DNA from: CAZJYI01 sp964550025
GTDB taxonomy: Bacteria; Verrucomicrobiota; Kiritimatiellia; UBA8416; CAYOBW01
NCBI GenBank assembly: GCA_964550025.1
Contig: CAZJYI010000128.1
Location: forward strand, 1-33,055
DNA length: 33,055 nt
Reading direction: 5' to 3'
Shown: positions 5,151 through 13,800 of the stretch, in pieces
Position numbering within the stretch: position 1 is the first letter of the stretch
Layout of the letters: each line of letters begins with the position of its first letter
Notes under the pieces: generated by a model
The model's input: only the letters and a program-made list of their open reading frames with translations
The model's database searches: none
What the model was told of the DNA's origin: nothing
Made by a program: the position numbers and the translations under genes

Positions 5151-8100
5151 TCAATCGTCCCACTCCGCCCCTCTGAGGATTTCCTTCCAGGCCCGGTCCA
5201 GTTCGTTGAAGAACGGATCGTCAAAACGTCCTTCGGACGGGGTTTGCTGCCGGGAGCGGGTATCATCCTCGTTTCCACGATCTCCCGGGGGGTCCATACC
5301 GGCCCCCTTGAGGATTTCCTTCCAGGCCCGGTCCAACTCATTGAAGAACGGGTCGTCAAAACGCCCCTCCGACTGATCCTGCAGGGAGTCGTTGGATTGA
5401 TTCAACAGGGGATCGTTGGCCGGCTCCTTGTCCTTCGTCCCCTCTGGCGCGGGAAGGCCGGCCTCCCGAAGAATCTCCTTCCACGCCCTGTCCAGTTCGC
5501 GATAGAACGGATCCTCATCCCCACGCATAAAGTCATCCACTTGCCTTTCGAAGTCCCTCAGCCAGTCATCGTCGTCTCCGCCGTCGTCCAGCCCGGCGAT
5601 AGTGGCATCCATCAGATGCATCAGCATCTGGAACCGCTGCTCACGGGTAAACCTCTGCGCAAGGGCAGAGTCGGGATTCTGCACCACGAACTCCCCGAGC
5701 GTCCGTCCCATATGGCCAAGGATCCCCCAGGGACCCAGCGGTTCGGGCGGCGGGGTCACCTCGGCAGAGCCGTCCCACAGCGGATCCGAGTCCAGCAGGG
5801 CATCATCAGCCGGCTGCTTGTCCTGCAGCCTCTCCGGCAAGGGAAGGCCGGCACCTTGCAGGATGTCCTTCCACGCCCGGTCCAACTCGCGGTAGAACGG
5901 ATCCCTGTGCTCGGAGGTGAAGTCCTCCATCTGCCGTTCGAATTCCTTCAGCCAGTCATCGTCCTCTCCCCCGTCGTCCAGCTCGGCCAGAATGATGTCA
6001 AACTGAGTCATCAGGAGCTGGAACCGCTGCTCACGACTCAGGTTGTCCAGCAGGGGAGAGTCGGGATTCTGCTCCAGGTATTGCGCGAAGGCCTTTCCCA
6101 TCTGGCCGAGGATCTCCCAAGGTCCCAGCGGCTCGACGACTTCCGGCGGATTGTACTCGACCGACCCCGCAAGCGTACAGCGGTGCGACCAGCCGAAACC
6201 TCTCACCCCGCCTCTGCCGAACAGGCTGTCCCAGCTCAAGGCACTCGCGCCCTGCGGGTCGCCGTACCGCAGCGGGTTCAGCAGGCCGAATTGATAGGGG
6301 TTCAGGCTGTTGACCTGTGCCATGAGCGGCCAGATCGGGTCGCGCGACAGAAACCGACCGGCAGCCGCGTCATAGTATCGCACCGGCGTGCAGTAGAGCT
6401 CGCTCACCCCTTCTCGCCACATTCCGAACCGACCGCTGTAGGTGAAGGGCTGACCGCTGCTCCCGCTGCGGCCCACCAGTCGGCCGTAGGGGCTGTAGGC
6501 GTATGCGTCGGTCACGTCCCCGGCAGCATCCGTGAGCGCCAGGGCGGAGCCGGTGCGGTCGAAGTGATAGTGGTAAACCTTGTTCCCGTCGGCCGCATCG
6601 ATCATGTAGAGCAGACGTCCTCCCGGCGTCCACACGTAATAGCGCAGAAACTGCCCGGTCCCGTCACGGCGCTCAGCGACAACGGGGTTCATGCCGATGG
6701 CATAGTTGTAGTAAACGCGGGTGGTCTCCCCGCCGCGGGAGCGGGTGACAACGTAGCCCAAACCGTTGCAGGCCAGGTTGTCCAGCCCGTCAAGGCCGTC
6801 GTCAATCGCGACGAGGCGCGACGCGTCGTTCCACGTGTAGGCGAATCCGGGCGCCGCTGTCTGACGGCCGCGAGCATCAAACGCATGACCGGCCGTGCTG
6901 ACCTGGGCGGCGGCATCGAACGTGTCGTCCTCAGTCCCGCCCCCCAGCAGCGGCGCAGCGGTCATCGGCGCCTTGACCTGCGCCCGGATCACCTGCCCCG
7001 CCGCATCCAGCGCATACCGCAGATCAAGCACGCTTCCGTCCTGAATGCGTACAATGCGCCCGGCATCATCCCAGGTGTAGATCGTGCCCACGCCATTGGG
7101 ACGCGCGACCCCGACGAGGCGCCGGTCGGCGTCGTAGCGGAATGTGAGCACTGTCCTCGTCAGACCGTCCGAGACGCTCGTCAGCAGACCAGCCGTATCA
7201 TACACGTAGGTCACGGCAAACGTCCCGTTGCTGTAGGTCGCCGTCTTCAGCCGCCCGGCCCTGTCGTAGGTCGCCCCGAACACCACGCCGGGGTTCTCCG
7301 TCGCCGTCATGCGACCCTCGGCGTCGTAGGCGAACGACACCTCTTCCGTCGTCCCCGCCGTGCGCACGAGACGGTTGAGCGCATCGTATTCGTATTCAAT
7401 CCGCGTCCCGTCCGTGTACGTGCGGTTGGTGACGTTCCCGACGGCGTCGTAGCCGACGGCGACGCTCCGGCCATCAGCGTATGTGACCTCCTCCAGACGC
7501 CCGCGCTCGTCCCATGTCTGGGTTCTCGAACGCGACAACGGATCCGCCCAGGACTGCAGGCGCCCCATGTCGGTATGGGCCAGTGCCCACTGACCGCCGT
7601 TGGGGTCGGTCAGCGTCTCCAGGCGGCCCAGGTCGTCATACGCGTAGTCTGCGCCCGAGATCGCGTTCGAGGCGCCGGCCAGCAGACCGCGGGCCTCGTA
7701 CTCAAACGAGAGGGTCCGACCCAGCGGATCGACGACCCCGGTCACGCGCTGCAGCTCGTCCCGTTGGACAACGGTCGTCCGGCCCGCCGGATCGGTGACA
7801 TCGACGACGGATCCGAACGCGTCGCGCCCATACGTCGTGGTCCGGCCCAGCGGGGTCGTTTGCGACGTGCGCTTGCCCTGGTTGTCGTAGCCGTACCGCC
7901 ACGTCCGCCCCCCCACCGTCATCGCCGTGCGTCGGTTGGCAGCGTCGTAGACGTACTCGACGGCCGTGCCCTCCGGGTCGCTCTCACGGACCAACCGCCC
8001 GATCGCGTCGTATTCGTATCGGTACGCGTTTCCCAGGCGATCGGTGACGTTGGTCGCGCGGCCCATGGCATCGTAGGCGTAGCCGCGGGCGTGTGCGAGC

Positions 8101-10832
8101 GGATCGACAGAGCGAATCAACCGTCCGTCCGCGTCATACTCGTAACTGCGCGCGTGCCCGCGCGGGTCAATGCTGTTCGTTACGCGGCTGAAGGCGTCGT
8201 ACATGTAGCGCGTCACCGTGCCATCCGGCGCCGTGACCGACGCCAGCCGCCTGGCGGCGTCATAGCCGCGGGTATAGACCCCCACGTCCGCGTCGGTCCA
8301 CGTGGCGACCGTCCCGTCCGGGTTGTGGGAGTAGTCCGCGACACCGCCCGCCGGATTCGTGACGCTGGCCAATCGACCCGCCTGATCGTAGCCGTAGGAG
8401 TGAATGTACCCACCCCGGTCCCGACGCGTCAGCACGCGCCCCGTTTCGTCGTAGGTCAACGCGGTGTGCGTCCCGTCGGCATAGTCCGTACGCTCGAGAC
8501 GCCCCATCGTATCGTAGGAAAACTCCGTAGCGTTCCCCAGCGGGTTCGTCACGGCCGTCAGCCGTCCCATCGCCGTGTATCCGCGGGTCCACGTCTCGCC
8601 ATTGAAGTTCGTGAAGGCGACGATTAACCCGAGCCCGTTACGCACGTAGCTCGCCGTGCCAACCGCCGGATCCGTACGGGACACCAGCCGCCCGAGCCCG
8701 TCATACGTGCGGGTGCGCACGTGCCCGAGCGGATTCTCGCTGCGCACGACACGCCCCATGCCGTCGCGCTCATAGGCGTAGGCCTGGTTCAGTGCATCCA
8801 CGATGCCGGTCACCATCCCCAGCCCGTCCGTCTCATGCACGTTCCCGTATCCAAGCGGCGTCGCGCGCCCGACTGGCACCCCCTCGTCGTCCCGCGCGAT
8901 CGTCCAACTCCTGCCTGCACGCGTTTCGTTGGTCGTCCACCCGCGGGGATCGTAGTCGAAGGTCGTGGCAACACCGTCCGGGTCCGTGATGGTCGTCAAC
9001 CGCCCCTGACTGTCATAATCATAGGACGCCAACGGCCCTACTGAGTCCGTCGCGTTCGTCAACCGGTCCATCCGGTCGTACATGTAGCCGCGGGCGTGGG
9101 CGAGCGGATCGGTCACGCGAACCAGGTTCCCGTTCGCATCGTAGTCGTAGGTCGTGACATCCCCGTTCGGGTTCGTGCGCGCCGTTACGCGGTCGTTCGG
9201 ATCGTAACCGATCCCGATCGACGTCCCGTCCGGACGGGTAATCCCCTCCAGCCGCTTGTGCGCATCGTACGCATAGGTGGTGATACCGGTATCCGAGTCC
9301 CTGCGCGAGACAAGCGTTGCGTCCTGATCGGCGTAGGCGTAGGTGACAACGCCGCCGTCCGGGTTGGTCAGCGTCAGCACCTGCCCGCGACCGTTGTACG
9401 TGTAGCGCCACGTGTGCCCGACCCGGTCTACCCGGACGGTCACGTTCCCCCTCCAATCCGACCCGTACGTCTCATGCGTCCCGTCCGGATAGTCCCGCCG
9501 CACAAGGTCATAGAAGGTGTTGGTGAACATGTCCCCGGTGGCCGGATTGGTGAAGACCTGGTCCACCGCAGTGTACGTATTGCTGTAGAGGTTTCCCGCG
9601 GCGTCGCGGTACGAGGTGATCTTCCCGGTAACCGGATGATAGCAGGCCGCGGTCGTATCGCCCAGGCGGTCTGTAACCGAAGCGGTCTGCGTCTTCGCGG
9701 TACGGGTGAAAGTGGCCGACCGCCCCGCTTCGTCCTGAATGCTCCGTAGCGGCGCGTGGTCGCCGAAGTGCTCGTAGACAGCCGTCGCGCCATCCGCCCG
9801 CGTCTCCGTCACTCGGTTCGCACCGGCGTCGTATGCAATGACCGTCGTGTTCCCGTACGCGTCCGTCTGCGAGGTGGCCCGCACGTTGGTTTCGGCGTTG
9901 AGCACCACTTGCGTGTAGGTCTGCGAGTACGGCGTGTTGCCCAGGGGTCGATCCACCGCGACGATCGCGGCGGTCCATTCCACCTTCGTGTAGTGAAACG
10001 TGGAGGTCCCGCCGCCGGCATCCACGACGGAGCGCACAACGTCGAAGACGTCCGCATCCGGCGGGTCGGATTCGTGGATGAACCCGATTCGCCGACCGGC
10101 CTGGTCCACCACGCCGGTGAGCGATCGGCCGACGACTTCGTCGTATTCGAAGTCGAAAGACCGGCCCAGGCCGTCGGAAACGTTGGTAATAAGAACGCCC
10201 TGGTGGTCCGAATTGTACAGGTACGTATGCCGATTGTAGTTGCGGTCCATCTTGTACCGCACGCGGCTCTGTGACCAGTCGCTGAAGGACATCTCCGGGT
10301 TCTTCTCAAACAGGTAGACGTGCTCGCGCAGCGGATCGCTCAGGCAGTACCAACCGTTCGAAGGGCTGGAACCGGTCTCATGCATCGTGTAGCGCGTCGG
10401 CATGGCCGGATCCGCGTCCCAACGGTTGGACGCGGCATTCCACTCGAATCCCGCAATCTCGTAGTTTCGCAGGGCAGCGCCCAGCACGTAGGTCTGTCTA
10501 TTCGTATCGTCATGCGGCATCCAGTCTACCGTGGGATCCAGGTTGTGCTGCAAATTCCCCGGCCAGGGGAAACCCTCGCTGCTCGGCCCCCCTGTCCGGT
10601 GATGAAGCGTGAACCGAAGCGGCAATGGCCCGCCAAGGTTCAACAGGGGCATGTTGAAGTGGTACTGCCCCGAATTGGCCATGATCGGATCGCCCAGATC
10701 CAACCCCGCATTGTACACCGTGCCCGACTCCCCCCCGCTTGCCACGACGGACTGCACAAGAAGTGTCTGCAGAAAAACCGCAGCCAACACCGCGGCCACC
10801 GCCCTGCGCCCCGTGGTCATCGTCGTTCTCAT
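5151..10832 (-). CDS. Secreted RHS/YD-repeat protein 1 with acidic repetitive C-terminal tail
   Basis: The protein has 1893 residues. GGAGG 6 nt before the ATG fixes the start. A Sec signal peptide covers roughly residues 1-32 (cleavage near VVA-SGG). A conserved N-terminal domain follows, with the GDPIMANSGQYHFNMPLLNL-type motif shared with the next two RHS proteins. Dozens of YD repeats (for example YDANGNL, YDYDSQGRL) fill roughly residues 330-1370. The RHS core lies near 1370-1525 (YYVWTPGGRLLYMID, YHYHFDRTGSALALTD, GRFLSRDPIW) and ends with DPQG. YD arrays build a hollow beta-shell that can enclose or present a C-terminal cargo. The tail (about 1525-1893) is unusual: two long homologous units and then two short ones, all around the motif DPF-ELDRAWKEIL, highly acidic and predicted helical. 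It does not look like a known nuclease or other RHS toxin. Paralogous to the next two upstream RHS genes. Confidence 0.92.
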   Translation of the reverse strand: MRTTMTTGRRAVAAVLAAVFLQTLLVQSVVASGGESGTVYNAGLDLGDPIMANSGQYHFNMPLLNLGGPLPLRFTLHHRTGGPSSEGFPWPGNLQHNLDPTVDWMPHDDTNRQTYVLGAALRNYEIAGFEWNAASNRWDADPAMPTRYTMHETGSSPSNGWYCLSDPLREHVYLFEKNPEMSFSDWSQSRVRYKMDRNYNRHTYLYNSDHQGVLITNVSDGLGRSFDFEYDEVVGRSLTGVVDQAGRRIGFIHESDPPDADVFDVVRSVVDAGGGTSTFHYTKVEWTAAIVAVDRPLGNTPYSQTYTQVVLNAETNVRATSQTDAYGNTTVIAYDAGANRVTETRADGATAVYEHFGDHAPLRSIQDEAGRSATFTRTAKTQTASVTDRLGDTTAACYHPVTGKITSYRDAAGNLYSNTYTAVDQVFTNPATGDMFTNTFYDLVRRDYPDGTHETYGSDWRGNVTVRVDRVGHTWRYTYNGRGQVLTLTNPDGGVVTYAYADQDATLVSRRDSDTGITTYAYDAHKRLEGITRPDGTSIGIGYDPNDRVTARTNPNGDVTTYDYDANGNLVRVTDPLAHARGYMYDRMDRLTNATDSVGPLASYDYDSQGRLTTITDPDGVATTFDYDPRGWTTNETRAGRSWTIARDDEGVPVGRATPLGYGNVHETDGLGMVTGIVDALNQAYAYERDGMGRVVRSENPLGHVRTRTYDGLGRLVSRTDPAVGTASYVRNGLGLIVAFTNFNGETWTRGYTAMGRLTAVTNPLGNATEFSYDTMGRLERTDYADGTHTALTYDETGRVLTRRDRGGYIHSYGYDQAGRLASVTNPAGGVADYSHNPDGTVATWTDADVGVYTRGYDAARRLASVTAPDGTVTRYMYDAFSRVTNSIDPRGHARSYEYDADGRLIRSVDPLAHARGYAYDAMGRATNVTDRLGNAYRYEYDAIGRLVRESDPEGTAVEYVYDAANRRTAMTVGGRTWRYGYDNQGKRTSQTTPLGRTTTYGRDAFGSVVDVTDPAGRTTVVQRDELQRVTGVVDPLGRTLSFEYEARGLLAGASNAISGADYAYDDLGRLETLTDPNGGQWALAHTDMGRLQSWADPLSRSRTQTWDERGRLEEVTYADGRSVAVGYDAVGNVTNRTYTDGTRIEYEYDALNRLVRTAGTTEEVSFAYDAEGRMTATENPGVVFGATYDRAGRLKTATYSNGTFAVTYVYDTAGLLTSVSDGLTRTVLTFRYDADRRLVGVARPNGVGTIYTWDDAGRIVRIQDGSVLDLRYALDAAGQVIRAQVKAPMTAAPLLGGGTEDDTFDAAAQVSTAGHAFDARGRQTAAPGFAYTWNDASRLVAIDDGLDGLDNLACNGLGYVVTRSRGGETTRVYYNYAIGMNPVVAERRDGTGQFLRYYVWTPGGRLLYMIDAADGNKVYHYHFDRTGSALALTDAAGDVTDAYAYSPYGRLVGRSGSSGQPFTYSGRFGMWREGVSELYCTPVRYYDAAAGRFLSRDPIWPLMAQVNSLNPYQFGLLNPLRYGDPQGASALSWDSLFGRGGVRGFGWSHRCTLAGSVEYNPPEVVEPLGPWEILGQMGKAFAQYLEQNPDSPLLDNLSREQRFQLLMTQFDIILAELDDGGEDDDWLKEFERQMEDFTSEHRDPFYRELDRAWKDILQGAGLPLPERLQDKQPADDALLDSDPLWDGSAEVTPPPEPLGPWGILGHMGRTLGEFVVQNPDSALAQRFTREQRFQMLMHLMDATIAGLDDGGDDDDWLRDFERQVDDFMRGDEDPFYRELDRAWKEILREAGLPAPEGTKDKEPANDPLLNQSNDSLQDQSEGRFDDPFFNELDRAWKEILKGAGMDPPGDRGNEDDTRSRQQTPSEGRFDDPFFNELDRAWKEILRGAEWDD
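5154..6140 (-). repeat. Internal repeats encoding the acidic tail of RHS protein 1
   Basis: The motif DPF(Y/F)xELDRAWK(E/D)IL occurs four times, near residues 1643, 1773, 1826 and 1871. Copies one and two are 390 bp apart inside a 130-residue unit that begins EPLGPW-ILG-MG and includes REQRFQ-LM and DDDWL-(E/D)FERQ. Copies two and three are 159 bp apart, three and four 135 bp apart. The last two share almost identical DNA over about 65 bp (near 5172-5239 and 5307-5374), which indicates recent in-gene duplication. Confidence 0.85.
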
Positions 10833-10864
10833 GCCGACCTCCTACTCTATCCTCCGCCCCCCTA

Positions 10865-13800
10865 CTACCATTCCCCATACTCGTCATACGGATCGTCCCC
10901 CCCGGACGACGGACCTCCTGGTATGCTCAGCTGCAATGCATTCATCTCAGACAGCAGGCGCACCCGTTCTGCGTCGGTCGTCGCCACGCGGTACGCTTCA
11001 TCCAGTCGGGAGTAGGCTTCCGCCGTCAGACGGTATCCCTCGAGCACTTCCTCCTCAGACAGTTCTCTCTTCTCCGTGAGTGCGCGCGTCAGATAGAGGC
11101 CGTAATCCAACCACCAAATGACGTCACTTCCCGCCTTGGCAACCGCGGCCCCGCCGGCCGCGGCGACCCTGAATTCGTCCCAGGTCGGCACGCCGGGTAT
11201 CTCATCATCTGTCGGCGTCGCAACGGGTGTCGGTTGAACGCCGGCGTGCCCACCAAAGATCTCCCTCAACACTCTCGCGGTACGAGCGCCGCAGTACAGC
11301 GCGACCAGGGTGTCATCCTGGACGGGGCCCAGTTGCACGCTCAGGCCTGCCGGCGTCGCAGTCATCGACGCACGGGTGTCCGACGCGATCGTTGTCGGCC
11401 TTCCATCCCCCGAAGGAACGTAGTGGGCAAACAACTCGTGGATGCCGGCAACATCAGCAACCCTGACCCCTGGCGTCTTGCCGGGCGTCATCCGGTTCGA
11501 CCTGGTGTGAACGGCTGGCGTGACGTCGCGCGGATCCACCATAACGGTTGCTCCGGCACCGCCGTGCGGCGCGGCAAGCGATTGGGCCACCGCGGCCTCA
11601 GGACACTGATCGCTACGTTCGGCCGGGGATGTATCGAACCCTGCTGGGTCGGACGTTTGCTGCTCTTCCATCCACGCCTCATAGTCCTTCTTCGTCCGCC
11701 CGGCCTCCACAGCCTCCCTCCAGGCGAGGAGCGTTGCGCCGAGTGCCGCTTCGCCGTACGCTTCCCAGTGCTCGTCCGTCCAGCATTGCCGAGGCACCTC
11801 CTCCCAATCGTCTCCACCTACCCGGACGTCCCCTTCCGGCGCCCCCCCCCGCGGGTCGATGCATGAAGATGGCTTCTGTACGGCGTACTGGTACGGGTTG
11901 GACGTATCCGGATCGGTTGATGGTGCGGTCGGAGGCGTCGGCGACAGGAACCGGCCGGTCTCGGGGTTGTAGTACCTTCCTGACAGGCAGTAGAGGGTCA
12001 TGCCGGGCACCTCCTGCAACCGAACCCCTGTCATCCCACCAAACATGAACGGCTGCAGGCTGGTCCCGTTGTGGCGGAGGAGCAGACCCGACCCGGTGTA
12101 TACGTATGCGTCTGTCACGACGCCGTTAGGGCCCGTCAACGCCAGCGTGGAACCTTGCCGGTCAAAATGGTAGTGATGGACGTTGTTGCCGTTAAGAGCA
12201 TCGATCATGTAGAGTAGGCGCCCACGCGGTGTGTACACGTAGAACCGCACCATCTGTCCGCTCGCGTCGTCGCCCTCGGCCATGATCCGTGCCCCGCCGA
12301 CGGCATAGTTGTAGTAGAAGTGCCGGCTCGGACCGCCGCTCTGCGACGACGTCACCGGAAGGCCGAGGCCGTTGTAGGTCATCCTGGTCAGCTCAAACGG
12401 CCTCTCGAGAAAGACCATCAGGAGATGCCCGGCGGCATTCCACACGAACCCGTTGGCGAGTGTCCCTCGAAGGCGACCACGCTCGTCGTAGGCGTAGCCG
12501 CGCGAGTTGATCTGGGCCGCCGCGTCGAAGGTGTGCGCCTGCGCGGATGACACGAGCAGCGAGGCGGCGGTCAGCGGCGCCTTGACCCGCGCCTTGGTCA
12601 CCTGATCCGCGGCGTCCAGCTCGTAGCCCAGGTCGAGCACGCTCCCGGCCTGGATGCGCGTGAGGCGGCTGGCGGCGTCCCAGGTGTAGGTCGTGTTCAC
12701 GCCGTTGGGCCGGAGGATCCCAACCAGGCGCCGGTCAGCGTCGTAGATGAAGGTGATGGTCGTGCCTGTCAAGCTGTCCGTGACGCTCCGCAACAGGCCG
12801 TTCGGATAGTAGGTGTAGGATACGCGGAACGCCCCGTTGTTGTATGTCGCTTCGTACAGGCGCCCGGCGGACCCGTATCCCGCGCCAAAGACCGAACCGG
12901 GATTGTCTGCTCCGGTGACCCGCCCCTCCGTGTCGTACGTGAAGGAGACGGCTGCGGTTGTTCCCGTCGTATGCACGAGACGGTTGAGCGCATCGTATTC
13001 GTACTCGATCCGTGTCCCGTCCGAGTACGTCAGGTTCGTCACGTTGCCGACGCTATCGCGCGCGATGGCAAGTTCCTTCCCGTCGGCGAAGGTCACCCCG
13101 GCCAACCGTCCGCGAGGGTCATAGGCGTACGCGTTCGTGCGGGACAATGGGTCGGCGGTCATCACCGGCCGGCCCATGTCCGTGTAGCCGAACGTCCAGT
13201 CCTCGCCGTTGGGATCGGTCAGCGTATCGAGCAAGCCCAGGTCGTTGTAGGCGTAGCTCGCGCCTGAAATCGCGTTGGACACACCGGCCAACAGACCGCG
13301 GGCGTTGTACGAGTACGCGTTCGTTTTTCCAACCGGGTCCACGACTTGAGTGACCCGCCGCATCTCGTCGCGCATCAACGTCGCGGTGTGGCCCATGGGG
13401 TCGGTGACTTCAACTACCGACCCGGCGGCATCGCGGGTCAGCGTCATGGTCCGCCCCAGCGGGGTCGTGCGGGACGTGAGCCGACTCTGGTCGTCATAGC
13501 CGTACTGCCAGGTCTGCCCATCCAGCGTCGTGCCGGTGCGGCGGTTGGCCGCGTCGTAGACGTACTCGACGGCCACGCCTTCGGCGTCCGTACGCCCGAT
13601 CGGGCGTCCGACGGCGTCGTACTCGTAGCGCGTGGCGTGCCCCAACCGGTCGGTCACGTTCGTCAACCGGTTGAGCGCATCGTAAGCGTAGCCGCGAGCG
13701 TGAGCGAGCGGATCGGTTGCACGGACCAACCGTCCATCCGCATCGTACGCGTAGCTGCGACTCCCCCCGTTCGCGTCCACCGTGTTCGTCACGCGGTTAA

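Noticed and set aside
5154..6140. RHS 1 tail repeats as a CRISPR or other non-coding array
   Set aside because: The periods (390, 159, 135 bp) are multiples of three, the frame stays open, and substitutions between copies conserve the protein motif, so these are coding repeats.
4707..8627. 1306-codon open frame on the plus strand opposite RHS 1, with similar long frames at 13346-16549 and 19422-22472
   Set aside because: They are antisense shadows. The RHS genes are GC-rich and rarely use TTA, CTA or TCA codons, so the opposite strand lacks stops. The predicted products are low-complexity Arg/Val/His/Gly text following the YD period, with no signal peptide or ribosome-binding site.
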